A stretch of 64,000 nucleotides of DNA from Henckelia pumila (taxonomy: Eukaryota > Streptophyta > Magnoliopsida > Lamiales > Gesneriaceae): assembly GCF_033568475.1 (NCBI RefSeq), contig NC_133122.1, positions 11,436,201 through 11,500,200 on the forward strand, given 5' to 3'. How positions within the stretch are numbered: position 1 is the first letter of the stretch; the number at the start of each line of letters is the position of its first letter. This document shows positions 34,250 through 45,027 of the stretch, piece after piece. The notes beneath the pieces were generated by a model. The model worked only from the letters and a program-made list of their open reading frames with translations, searched no databases and was not told where the DNA came from. The translations under genes and the position numbers were made by a program.

Positions 34250-34790
34250 AAGGGGCTGGGACAGCAGCTAGGCGGGCAGAGGGAGCTGTCTGGTTTATGG
34301 CCCTTGGCCGAGCCATGCAAGGCTTTGCTCGGGCCAGGCCTGGTCTGATGGATGCACTTGGACCCTGGGGTGGTCCAAGTGCCCGAGCTCCGGCCTTTGG
34401 TGGCCGGAGCTAGTCGGAACATGCAAAGTATCATGGGCTGTCCAGAAAAGGGGCCTGCGCAGCTTGCATGGGGTTTAGGGGCCTTGTCCGAGCCATGCAA
34501 GGCTTGGCTCGAGCCAGGCCTGGTCCAGGGGTTGCACCTAGACCATGGGGTGGTCTAGGTGTCAGAGCTCCGGCCATGGGTGGCCTGAGCTGGTCAGAAA
34601 GTTAAGGGGAGTAAGGGCTGCTCCATGGGAGGGGCTGCGTGGGGTTTCTTGGGATTTAGGGGTTGTGGCTGAGCCAAGCAGGGATTGGCTCGAGCCAGGC
34701 CTCAGGCTGGGGTTGCACCTGGACCCTGGGGTGGTGCAGGTGCCGGAGCTCTGGCCGATGGTGGAAGGAGCAAGGTGTTTAAGGGGCTAA
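34250..34790 (+). repeat. Three tandem units of about 180 bp with paired hairpins
   Basis: Equivalent points lie at 34354, 34534 and 34715. Each unit has a first hairpin (unit 1: GCACTTGGACC with GGTCCAAGTGC, 7-nt loop CTGGGGT) and a second one (unit 1: AGCTCCGGCC with GGCCGGAGCT). Unit 2 changes stem bases on both sides so that pairing is kept (CACCTAGACC with GGTCTAGGTG). The GC-rich array yields long chance ORFs (34052-34348, 34192-34500 and others). Confidence 0.78.
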
Positions 34791-35362
34791 GGCGACAGCT
34801 GCCGCAAGGGGGTTTGAGAATAGGTTAGGGTCGGGTTCGATGGTTTCAAGTGAGCCGGGCTCGGGTCTTTGGGTCCGAGTCCGGGTTGGGTCAAGTCTTG
34901 ATGGGTCAAAATATTTTTAGTCCGGGTCTAAATTTTATTATTTGGGCTTAAGTATCTTATTTTAATTAATTAAGAGTTCAAGTTAATAAATTATGGGTTG
35001 GGCTTGATTAATTAATTAGACTAAATTAATGGGCTTTAATAATTATTGAGGTGAACCCACTAATTTGTCATGGGCCATGTGATCCATAAGAATTATTGGG
35101 TCAAGTTCAGTCGGGTTAATAATTTTATCGGTCTAATTTATAGTAATGGTTAGTTAATAATTTTATTAATTTAACTTTAAATTAATAATTTGATGGGCCT
35201 AAATTATGTTTTAAGTGAGCCCATTAGTTTCTCATGGGCCTGGGGGCCCATGAAGCTAATTGGGCCAGGTCAGATTGGGCTTTTGGGTTTTTGGGCCAGT
35301 CTATAAATTTTTGAGTTTAAGTCTAGTGGTCAGCAGCTCGAACAAGGCCTTGGAAAAATAAA

Positions 35363-35456
35363 TGTCCGTAAATATATATTTAATTCATGCATGCATTTTT
35401 ATTAGATATATAAGTATGATTTTTAAGAAAATAAATTAAATATATATTTACGGACA
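35363..35456. repeat. Perfect 23-bp inverted repeat within H
   Basis: Left arm 35363-35385 begins TGTCCGTAAATA; right arm 35434-35456 ends TATTTACGGACA. The arms are exact reverse complements separated by 48 bp. The 94-bp unit could be a tiny MITE or a structural hairpin. No clear TSD is seen. Confidence 0.75.
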
Positions 35457-35989
35457 AATTTTCATGAAAATAAAGAAATAATGAGAATTTTTATGTTCAT
35501 GCATCATTAAGAATTTTTATGATAAGTTTAATTGCATGTTAAGAAAAATATATTTTTATGGAAGTTGAAGTGAAGGTGAAAAGTGATGTGGTTGGAGGCA
35601 CCTTCCTAATGATGTATAAGTATGATGAGCTTATGGATCCCGCTGAGAGGGCTGGTGAAGTGGCAGCACAGAGGTGGAAACCCCACCGCCGCGTACGTTG
35701 GTTTTTAGATTGATCAATCGCTCAGTATGATGCCACCGACATGGATACGACCTGTTGAGAACTAAGAAAATATGATAAGTTAATTTATGATATTTATTTA
35801 GTATGATGATACATGTTATAGCATGATGATTAAGCAGTATAATTTTATTTCATGTTTATATGCATAATATTTTAAGATCATGCACGTATATTTATATTCA
35901 CGTATTTTATATGATGTGTGCTTGTGTGTGGTTTCATTTTGTTATGTAAGGATAGAACGTGTTGAGCCTCTAGGCTCACTAGATTTAAA

Positions 35990-36057
35990 TGGTATCAGAG
36001 CCGACCTCTCTTAGTACGGTATGGTTCGGGGACGAACCAAGCGGAAGCTGGTGGGCA
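35990..36057 (+). other. Cassandra-type internal domain of H
   Basis: It starts with the primer site TGGTATCAGAGCC (35990-36002) and ends in a purine-rich stretch (GGAAGCTGGTGGGCA) just before the terminal segment. A very short non-coding internal domain with only primer site and purine tract is what Cassandra TRIM elements have. Confidence 0.6.
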
Positions 36058-36437
36058 TGTGACGCCCGGGGCTGAGGAGGCAGGGAGTGATCGCCGGTGC
36101 AAAGAGGTTGCACGGACAATGAGCGGCTCCTGGTAGGCTTCTAGGCAGAGGGAGACATGAATGAACCGATCCCGTGCCGGAATGAGAGGGGATTCTGAGA
36201 TTGTGTAGGTATGGGACTACATAGTTGAAGAGGGTTTAAAAGATTTCATATGTACTGCTCATATCAAGAAGGTGCATCTTCTTTTCGGGAGCTCATCACA
36301 TAAAAACTCCAAAGTTAAGCGTGCTTGACTTGGGGTAATTACAGGATGGGTGACCCCTTGGGAAGTTTCTCAAGGTGCGTGTGAGTGAGGATATAAGCAC
36401 GCTGAAAAGACCCGTCTTGATACATTGGGTCGTTACA
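36058..36437 (+). repeat. Cassandra-type 3' LTR of H
   Basis: The segment begins TGTGACGCCCGGGGCTGAGG and ends TTGGGTCGTTACA, 380 bp. It carries the 5S-like segment in its second half, as described for Cassandra LTRs, which are usually about 240-350 bp. Confidence 0.65.
36284..36385 (+). promoter_or_regulatory. 5S rRNA-derived Pol III promoter segment
   Basis: AAAGTTAAGCGTGCTTG (36311-36327) matches the A-box region of plant 5S rRNA, and AGGATGGGTGACC (36343-36355) matches its C box. Flanking ATCACATAAAAACTCC and TTGGGAAGTTTCTC are also 5S-like. The middle and the ends diverge and the 5' and 3' stem is not conserved, so it is not a functional 5S gene. In Cassandra such a segment is held to be a Pol III promoter. 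Confidence 0.8.
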
Positions 36438-36442
36438 GGTTC

Positions 36443-39316
36443 TTTTATGATGAGGGAGCGCGACCTCAGATGCCATTGGTATCAGCTTTGAAAGCTTGTC
36501 GAGCTTTGGAATCTGGCGCGGAAGGCTACCTCATCTATGCAGTTGATACATTCACTGGAAGTATTGGTATAGAAGCTATTCCTGTTGTGAACGAATTCCC
36601 AGATGTATTTCCAGAAGAAATTCCAGGATTTCCTCCAGTACGCGAAGTTGAGTTCGGTATAGATCTGATGTCAGGGACTTCGCCTATTTCTCGAGCACCG
36701 TATCGTCTGGCTCCGTCAGAGATGCGTGATTTGAAGCAGCAGCTTCAGGATCTGTTGGACAAGGGATATATTCGTCCAAGTGTTTCTCCTTGGGGAGCAC
36801 CTGTTCTATTCGTGAAGAAAAAGGATGGGTCTATGCATTTGTGCATTGATTATCGCTAGTTGAACAGGGTAACGGTCAAGAATAAGTATCCTTTGCCTCG
36901 TATAGATGATCTGTTTGATCAATTGCAGGGTACTTCGGTCTACTCGAAGATTGATTTGAGATCTGGATATCATCAAATGCGAGTTCGAGATCAAGATATA
37001 GCCAAGACAGCATTCAGGACTAGGTATGGGCATTATGAGTTCCTAGTAATGCCGTTTGGGTTGACTAATGCACCGACTGTATTTATGGATCTAATGAATC
37101 GTGTATTCAGAGAATTTCTGGACAAGTTTGTCGTTGTATTTATTGATGATATCTTGGTGTATTCACATGATGTAAATGAGCACGTTTATCATTTGAGGCT
37201 GGTATTGCAAACTCAGAGGGATAGACAGTTGCACGCCAAATTGAGTAAGTGTGAGTTTTGGCTGGATCGGGTGATGTTTCTTGGCTACATTATATCCAGA
37301 GATGGAGTTTCTATGGATCCGAGCAAGATTGAGGTTGTAATGAACTGGTCGCGTCCGACGACGGTAGCTGAGATCCGTAGTTTTCTGGGTCTAGCAGGAT
37401 ATTATCGTCGCTTTATCGCGAATTTCTTGCAGCTCGCTCGACCTTTGACACAAATTACTTGGAAGGGCTTGAATTTTGAGTGGTCCTCAGAAAGTGAGGA
37501 GAATTTCTGTGAACTTCATAGACGATTGACTTCTGTGCCTGTGTTGGCTTTGTCGTCTGGATCTGGAGGGTATGTAGTATACATGGATGCTTCTCTTCAG
37601 GGACTGGGATGTGTCCTGACTCAGAATGGCCATGTGATTGCATATGCCTCTAGACAGTTAAAAGTTCACGAAAATAACTACCCAGTGCATGATCTTGAGT
37701 TAGCAGCTATTGTATTTACATTGAAGATCTGGCGTCATTATCTTTATGGAGAAAGATTTGAGATCTTCACAGACCACAAAAGTCTCAAGTATTTGTTTAC
37801 TCAGGCAGAATTGAACATGAGACAGAGACGTTGGATGGATTTGCTTAAGGATTATGACTGTGAAATCAAGTATCATCCAGGAGCTTCTAATCTCACTGCT
37901 GATGCCTTGAGCCGCAAGGTGCGACTGTCCGCACTACAGACTTGTTCTGTGGCAAGTGCAATTGAAGATTGTTGTTCTTTAGGGTATACCTTCAAGCATA
38001 AGAAAGGTATGTAGAGTATCCAGATGTTTGCGATCTTATATGAGCCTGCTTTGTATTCTTGGATTCGAGATGCTCAGATGGCTGATCCGAAGACCCAGCG
38101 TTTGGCTCGTTTAGCCAGGGATGATAGTTCTTTTGGATTCCATTATCAGTCAGATGGTTTTCTTTGTTTATCTGGCCGTATTGTTGTTCCGAAGGATGAT
38201 ACTCTGAGGGAGGAGATTTTATCCCAGGCTCATCGTTCTAAATTGAGTATTCATCCGGGAAGCCACAAGATGTACAAGGATTTGTGTACCAGGTTCTGGT
38301 GGAAAGGAATGAAAAGGAGTGTGTATCTATATGTTTCTAGATGTTTGGTGTGTCAACAGGTCAAGGCAGAGCACCGACGACCTGGAGGGTTGCTTCACAG
38401 TTTACCTATTCCTGATTGGAAATTGGAGTTGATCACGATGGACTTCGTGACCCATTTACCGGTGAGCTCGAGAAATTGTGATGCTATATAGGTTGTGGTG
38501 GACCGACTCACCAAGTCAGCACATTTCATTCCTTAAAACCGAGACTTTAGTTATGATAGGATGGCATGATTGTACATCCAGGATATTGTTCGATTGCACA
38601 GAGTGCCTGTGAGCATCGTCAGCGATCGAGATCCTAGGTTTACTTCCAGGTTCTGGGGGAGTCTTCAGCGCGCTATGGGTACTACTCTTAGTTTGAGTAC
38701 AGCATATCACCCAGAGACTGACGGGCAGTCAGAGCGCACGATTCGTACTCTTGAATACATGTTGCGAGCATGTTCTATGGATTTTGGTCCAGCATGGCAA
38801 GATCAGTTGCCATTGATTGAGTTCGCATACAACAACAGTTACCATCGCAGTATTGGGATGGCTCCGTTTGAGGAGTTGTACGGGCAACGATGTCGTACTC
38901 CACTGTTCTGGGAGGAAGTGGGGGAGCGACAGGTTGAGGGACCAGAGTTAGTCTAGCAGGCTGTTGATATTGTTGGGCAGATCAAGAAGAGAATTAAGGT
39001 TGCGCAGGATCGACAAGCTAGTTATGCGAATGTCAAGCGCAGACCTTTACTGTTTGAGGTGGGTGAGAAAGTATTCCTGAAAGTCTCACCATTTCGCAGG
39101 ATTTTTAGATTCGGTCACAAAGGTAAGCTATCTCCTAAGTTCATTGGTCCATTTGAAATTCTGGAAAGTGTTGGAGATCTGGCTTACAGGTTGGCGTTAC
39201 CACCGTATTTGTCAAAAATCCATGACGTGTTCCATGTTTCACTGTTACGACGGTATGTGGCAGATGAGTCTCATATCTTACAGCCGTCTGAGGTACAGTT
39301 GGACTCGAATTTGACA
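36443..39316 (+). pseudogene. Element D RT, RNase H and integrase
   Basis: One frame continues the protease region after [83 protein letters not shown], active-site FIDDILVYS. RNase [45 protein letters not shown]. Integrase: [54 protein letters not shown]. In-frame stops are TAG 36857, TAG 38012, TAG 38489, TAA 38534, TGA 38567 and TAG 38954. It is interrupted by E at 39321 inside the final domain. Confidence 0.9.
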
Positions 39317-39321
39317 TACGT

Positions 39322-41437
39322 TGTGAGACCTCGATTCTAAACCACTAATGTCGGAGTAAACAACAAGTAAGCGAACAAGAATCCAAGAGTAAAACAATTC
39401 AAAGTTTTTTTTTTTTTTTAAATGCCGCGCGCCCGCGCGAGTAACCAAGCTCGCGCGTGCGCGGGCTTCAACAACCGAGACCAACCAAAGGCTCGCGCCC
39501 GCGCGAGGTACCAAGCTCGCGCGCGCGCAGGCAAACAATTCAGAGGCCCAACGGAGGCCTCGCGCATGCGCGAGGAACGCCTCGCCCGCGCGCGGAAGGC
39601 CTGGGCAGAAAATGCTCAGGCTGCAGAAAATAAAGAAAGGATTCCGCGCTTGGTCCGACATGCCTTCAAATACATATGCAATAACAGGGTGTAGGGAAAC
39701 ATTCCATAACAAGTCATGCTTTCAGAAGGCCTAAAAACAACCAGAAGTCTAAAACGATACAACAACAACATACTTCGATTTTAGATTACAATCCGAATAC
39801 AAACTAATTCGAATAACAAAACATATCAAGTTCGAGTTCTAACATGCTTCAATCTTAAACTAGATAAACATGCTAATTCGACTTCTAAACCGAGTCTCAC
39901 TTCTACTACTTGCCCTCGAAGCTAACCATGCCTCTTCTGACTTGTTCCTGCCCCACCTGTTGCCAAGTACACATACAAAACAAAGCAACAGCCGGATAAC
40001 CGGTGAGAACGACATTCCCAGTAAAAGCAACATAACAAGTAATACAAGTAACAAACATGCTTTCAATACAATAACGAAATCAATAACATCGTAATGAAAT
40101 GCATGTCTTTAAACAGGGATATCAAATCTGATAACGAGGGATTGTTGTTGTGCCTTTGGGATCCCGAGGATAAGATCACGTAACAACTCACCGACTCTCC
40201 CAATCGAGGTGGTGCCACGTATCTCACTCCTCTAGACTTTGAGCAACTATAATGAGTATGCTAGCACCAGACGAAACGACTACGACCTGGGCCACTCAAT
40301 CATAGTTCCCAAACGTCTAAACAAAAAGGGCGGTTCTGCCCGCTGAAACAAGATTGGCTCAAGATGAATGCATAACAGAAACATAAAACATAATCCTTTT
40401 AACAAAAACCAATACAATCAAACAATACACAAGTTCCTCATGCTAGAACAAGTGTAGATGCAAGTATGTGATTTCAAAAGGGAAAACTCGAGAACCACAG
40501 TCCCGAGTATGCTATCCCGCTATGATGACTGCTTTTACCTTTCAATGCAGTAGCTCCAACTCTGGATAAGCTACAAAAGAGATTGTATAAACAACTACAC
40601 AATCTAACAACAACAAGGCAACGGTTCAAGGAAAACTCTTTATACCGTTCTTCGTCCAATTCTCTGAAACGATCAAACAGCTGCTAACTCTGGGCTTGAC
40701 AACTCCAAACGAATCTGTTCAGATACAAGAGATGATTGATCAATAACCACGATCAACTTACAAGCCAAGTTCAAACTCAAAAACGGTTCAAAATCTCCAA
40801 AAACTCAAACCGACGGCATAATGGCTATAACTGAACAAACCGGCAACGCAGACAGCAGTTCAATACTGATAACAACTCAATTCAATGCTAATACAACAAC
40901 AACAAGACAAACCCAACAAATCTCAAAATCATGATTTTCGAAAATGACTTCCAAAAATCATAACAAATCCGAACGTCGCTCTATTTCAAAACTGACAGAT
41001 AATAAACGATCAGAACTCTGTAGAGAACAACATACTCGAATCTAGAATGATTCTAACAACATCCAAAAACTAGAATGTATCCGATCGTAGAAAAACTTAC
41101 GATATAACAGAGCTCTCACTGCTGTGATCGATAATCTGCCTTCAGAAATAAATTCCAACGGACGGATCGAGCTCGGACTGGATTTGGAAAGCTTAAAGAA
41201 GCGTTTCCTCAAGCTTTAATGGAAGGAATCGATGGAGAGGAAGAAGGAGGAGAAGTGAAGACTAAGTCAAGTCTTTTCCAAGTGTAGATAATATATTAAA
41301 CTCAAAATTTGCGTTTTAGTCCCTGAAATTTCCAAAATTTGCAAAAAGAACCCTGATCAAAATCAAGTCGGCTCGTGAACTCTGCAATCTCTGATTAACT
41401 CAAATAAACTCATTTAAGATAAAAACGGGGCGTCACA
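39322..41437 (-). repeat. Element E 3' LTR
   Basis: It is near-identical to 46408-48521. It contains a run of T near 39408 followed by an alternating CG block (39424-39595) of repeats such as GCTCGCGCGCGCGC. ORFs inside (39278-39712, 39422-39694, 39860-40094, 40474-40659) recur in both LTRs and are not genes. A polypurine tract (AGTGGGGGAGAAT, minus strand) abuts it at 41438-41450. Confidence 0.94.
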
Positions 41438-41534
41438 ATTCTCCCCCACTAAGAAGAGATTTCGTCCTCGAAATCAACGAGAACCACAACTCAAAGATAG
41501 AATAAAGAACTAAAGACAGTAAGAAGAACTCACG

Positions 41535-44500
41535 TCATCCGAATAGCTCTGGAAAACGCTGTCTCATGTCAGACTCTGTCTCCCAAGTCGCTTCCTCAAC
41601 ACCGTGACGGCTCCACTGCACCTTCACTAACGGAATCAACTTGGTCCTGAGTTGCTTTTCTTTCCGATCAAGGATCTGAATCGGTCGCTCAAAATAGCTC
41701 AGAGTCTCATCTAACTCGGCTTCGTCAGGCTGAAGGATATGAGAAGGATCTGGATGATACTTTCGCAGCATAGAGACGTGAAAAACGTCGTGAATACCAG
41801 ATAAAGACGGAGGAAGTGCAAGTCTGTAGGCAAGATCGCCTATCTTCTCGAGAATCTCGTACGGACCGATGAATCTCGGAGATAACTTTCCTCTCTTACC
41901 GAATCTGACGGTGCCTCTGAACGGAGAAATCTTAAGGAATACACGGTCTCCCTGCTCAAAACTCAGAGGTCGACGTCTGACATTCGCATACTTCGCCTGT
42001 CTATCTTGAGCTGACTTCATTCTGGTCTGAATGATCTTAACCTGCTCTGCCATATCTCTAAGCATCTCCGGTCCCAAATCTGGTGACTCGGACAATTCAT
42101 CCCAAAACAACGGAGATCGGCACTTTCTACCATACAAAGCCTCAAAAGGCGCCATACCGATACTCTCTTGGAAGCTGTTGTTGTAAGAAAACTCGACAAG
42201 AGGCAAAGAATCCTGCCAACTAGTGCCAAAGTCTAGCACTACCGCTCGCAGCATATCCTCCAACGTCTGGATAGTCCGCTCTGACTGTCCATCTGTCTGA
42301 GGATGATAAGCTGTACTTAGATGCAATCGAGTACCAAGCGCCTCTTGCAAACTATGCCAGAAGTGCGAAGTGAATCTAGGATCTCTGTCTGAAACGATCG
42401 ACTTCGGCACACCATGCAATCTCACAACATTTCTAACATACAACTCAGCCATCTGATCATGACGATACGTCATCCTGTACGGAATAAAACACGCAGACTT
42501 CGTCAATCGGTCGATCACTACCCAAATAGCATCGCATCCTCGAACGGATCGTGGTAGCTTCGTGACAAAATCCATAGAAATGTGATCCCATTTCCATTCA
42601 GGAACAGATAGGCTGTGCAAAAGACCACCTGGTCGCTTCCGCTCTGCTTTCACTTGCTGACAATTCAAACACCGAGATACAAATCTCGCAACATCGTCCT
42701 TCATTCTCTTCCACCAGAACTGACTCTTCAGATCGTTGTACATCTTACGACCTTCAGGATGAACTCTAAACCGACTGCAATGAGCCTCTCGGAGAATACG
42801 CTGTCTCAACTCCGAAATATCAGGCACAACAATACGATTATTCACAAACAAAACGTCATCTCTAACCTGGAATTCTGACTGATGCCAAGTTCTGACTTTC
42901 TCTACTGAAACCTGAATGCTCGGCTCAGACTTCTGTGCTTCTCTGATTGCAACAAACAACTCCGGCTCGGCTTGAATAGCAAACACTCTGATAGTCTCCC
43001 TATCTGTTTCAAACTCTAAACCAGAAGTGCAACAATCATCGACCAACTGAGAAACACCGATAGTTGAAAGAGATAAAGAACAAAGCTTTCGGCTCAAGGC
43101 ATCTGCAACTGCATTCGACTTCCCTGGATAATACTTGATCTCACAGTCGAAATCCTTCAACAGATCTAACCATCTTCTCTGTCTCATATTCAGCTCTGCC
43201 TGTGAAAACAAGTACTTAAGACTCTTATGATCAGAAAAGATCTCGAAAGACTCACCATAAAGATAGTGACGCCAGATCTTTAAAGCAAATACAATCGCTG
43301 CAAGTTCAAGATCATGAACAGGATAACGAGTCTCGTGCGGTTTCAGCTGCCTCGATGCATACGCTATCACATGCTTATGCTGCATAAGAACACAACCCAA
43401 ACCTCGGTTAGAAGCATCACAATACACTGTGAAACCTCCAGTACCCTTCGGAATAGAAAGAATTGGAGCACTGGTCAGTCTCCTCTTCAGATCAACAAAG
43501 CTAGCCTCACAATCTGTAGTCCAGACAAAAGGCGCATTCTTCTGAGTCAGCTGGGTAATAGGCTTGGCAATAGACGAGAAACCCTCGATGAAACGACGGT
43601 AATAACCAGCTAAACCCATGAAGCTTCGGATCTCAGGTAATGATGTCGGTCTAGGCCAATTCATAACCGCTTCGATTTTGCTGGGATCGACAGAAATCCC
43701 ATCTTCAGAAATAATATGACCGAGAAAGACAACTCGATCTAACCAGAATTCGCATTTCGATAGCTTGGCAAACAACTGCTCAACTCGCAAAATCTGCAAG
43801 ACGATTCTCAAGTGCTCTGCATGGTCAGTACGGTTCTTCGAGTAGATAAGAATATCATCGATGAAAATAATGACGAACTCATCTAAATAACACTGAAAGA
43901 TACGGTTCATCAAACCCATAAAAACAGCTGGAGCGTTAGTCAAACCGAACGGCATGACTATAAACTCAAAGTGACCATACCTCGTTCTGAATGCGGTCTT
44001 AGGAACATCTTCCTCTCGCACTCTCAGCTGATGGTAGCCTGACCTCAGATCAATCTTAGAGTAGACAGAAGAACCCTGCAGTTGATCAAACAAGTCATCT
44101 ATTCGGGGTAAAGGATATCTGTTCTTAACTGTAGCCTGATTCAATTGGCGGTAGTCGATACAGAGCCGCATAGAACCATCCTTCTTCCGAACGAATAGAA
44201 CAGGAGCACCCCAAGGCGATACACTAGGTCTGATGTATCCCTTGGCAATCAAATCCTCAAGCTGCTCCTTCAACTCTCTCAATTCAACAAGTGCCATACG
44301 ACAAGGAGCTTTTGAAATAGGTTGAGTACCTGGCACTAAGTCAATGCTGAATTCGACTTCTCGAATGGGTGGCAATCCAGGAACATCTTCCGGAAACACA
44401 TCAGCAAAATCTCTAACCACTGGTAAGTCAACCAAAGCTGGGCTAGATTTCAGTACATCAACCGCATAAACCAAAAATCCTTCTGCACCTCTCTGTAACA

Positions 44501-44600
44501 AACGAGTCATAGATAACACTGAAATCAAAAGAAATTCTAGATCGAGAACCCTTACCAAAGAATTTCCACTCGTCTGCCATTTCAGGTCTGAACCTGACAA
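41535..44600 (-). CDS. Element E pol: RT, RNase H, integrase, chromodomain-like tail
   Basis: This open frame runs 1021 codons. [47 protein letters not shown], active-site FIDDILIYS. RNase [45 protein letters not shown]. Integrase: [75 protein letters not shown]. The C-terminus is a Tekay-type chromodomain-like tail ([19 protein letters not shown]). Catalytic acids of RT and integrase look present. The N-terminal 40 residues are out-of-frame noise: a small deletion near 44535-44555 separates this frame from protease. Confidence 0.92.
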   Translation of the reverse strand: MSGSDLKWQTSGNSLVRVLDLEFLLISVLSMTRLLQRGAEGFLVYAVDVLKSSPALVDLPVVRDFADVFPEDVPGLPPIREVEFSIDLVPGTQPISKAPCRMALVELRELKEQLEDLIAKGYIRPSVSPWGAPVLFVRKKDGSMRLCIDYRQLNQATVKNRYPLPRIDDLFDQLQGSSVYSKIDLRSGYHQLRVREEDVPKTAFRTRYGHFEFIVMPFGLTNAPAVFMGLMNRIFQCYLDEFVIIFIDDILIYSKNRTDHAEHLRIVLQILRVEQLFAKLSKCEFWLDRVVFLGHIISEDGISVDPSKIEAVMNWPRPTSLPEIRSFMGLAGYYRRFIEGFSSIAKPITQLTQKNAPFVWTTDCEASFVDLKRRLTSAPILSIPKGTGGFTVYCDASNRGLGCVLMQHKHVIAYASRQLKPHETRYPVHDLELAAIVFALKIWRHYLYGESFEIFSDHKSLKYLFSQAELNMRQRRWLDLLKDFDCEIKYYPGKSNAVADALSRKLCSLSLSTIGVSQLVDDCCTSGLEFETDRETIRVFAIQAEPELFVAIREAQKSEPSIQVSVEKVRTWHQSEFQVRDDVLFVNNRIVVPDISELRQRILREAHCSRFRVHPEGRKMYNDLKSQFWWKRMKDDVARFVSRCLNCQQVKAERKRPGGLLHSLSVPEWKWDHISMDFVTKLPRSVRGCDAIWVVIDRLTKSACFIPYRMTYRHDQMAELYVRNVVRLHGVPKSIVSDRDPRFTSHFWHSLQEALGTRLHLSTAYHPQTDGQSERTIQTLEDMLRAVVLDFGTSWQDSLPLVEFSYNNSFQESIGMAPFEALYGRKCRSPLFWDELSESPDLGPEMLRDMAEQVKIIQTRMKSAQDRQAKYANVRRRPLSFEQGDRVFLKISPFRGTVRFGKRGKLSPRFIGPYEILEKIGDLAYRLALPPSLSGIHDVFHVSMLRKYHPDPSHILQPDEAELDETLSYFERPIQILDRKEKQLRTKLIPLVKVQWSRHGVEEATWETESDMRQRFPELFG

Positions 44601-45027
44601 CCTTCAGAAAACAATCAACTGTCGCCCTGTACTTGGTTAAAGCATCTATCCCGACAATACAATCAAAATCTGACAGCCCAAGTACAATACAGTCGAATTC
44701 TAACAAATTTCCCTCAAAACAAAGTTCACAGTTCCTGACTAGTCGGACAGAAACAATTCCTCCACCCAAATGTGAAGTAACAGCTACTACAGTAGGCAAC
44801 AATTCAGTTGGCAAAGCATGCAATAACACATATTTCTCAGAGATAAAGGAATGGGAAGCACCTGTATCTATCAAGACATGAGCAGAATGACCGAAAATCG
44901 AACAGTTACCTGCTATGACATCGTCAGGTGCTGCCTGAGCCTGATCCTCTGTCAATGCAAAGACTCGTGCTTGCTGTCTCGGAGGCTGATTTGCACTAGA
45001 GCTACCTCCTTGTCTGTTCTGCTGTTG
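44458..45027 (-). pseudogene. Element E protease
   Basis: Residues after the gag stop read through a Gln-rich linker to FALTEDQAQAAPDD, then the aspartic protease motif HVLIDTGASHSFISEKYVLL with intact DTG, and later CIVGIDALTKYRATVDC. It is in frame with gag (separated only by TAG at 45028-45030) but out of frame with RT. Confidence 0.85.

Larger units (their letters stand above)
33251..36437 (+). mobile_element. Element H: gypsy-LTR-like / Cassandra chimera
   Basis: The unit starts TGTAACGTCC and ends GGGTCGTTACA, with inverted ends TGTAACG/CGTTACA. It is flanked by a perfect TSD GGTTC (33246-33250 and 36438-36442). The left 2.7 kb reads like a long gypsy LTR. At 35990 it switches to a Met-type primer site, a 55-bp spacer and a terminal segment with 5S rRNA similarity, the layout of a Cassandra miniature element's internal domain and 3' LTR. 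No 5S-bearing 5' LTR is present. No protein-coding gene is supported. It could be a recombinant or template-switch product, or a family I do not know. Confidence 0.7.

Noticed and set aside
34052..34790. Several long GC-rich ORFs in H
   Set aside because: They lie in a tandem hairpin array and occur on both strands; no family resemblance.
36284..36385. Functional 5S rRNA gene
   Set aside because: Only the internal promoter wording is kept; 5' and 3' stem and several central positions are lost, and it lies inside a mobile element.
33251..36437. Plain solo gypsy LTR
   Set aside because: A primer site, purine tract and 5S-bearing terminal segment inside the unit do not fit a simple solo LTR.
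33251..36442. Possible significance of H plus one TSD copy being a multiple of three (3192 bp), keeping D's frame numbering
   Set aside because: H contains many stops, so the frame could not be read through; coincidence.
39422..39694. Arg/Ala-rich ORFs in element E's LTRs (also 39278-39712 and 46485-46799)
   Set aside because: They are compositional artefacts of GCGCGC repeats and are duplicated because both LTRs carry them.
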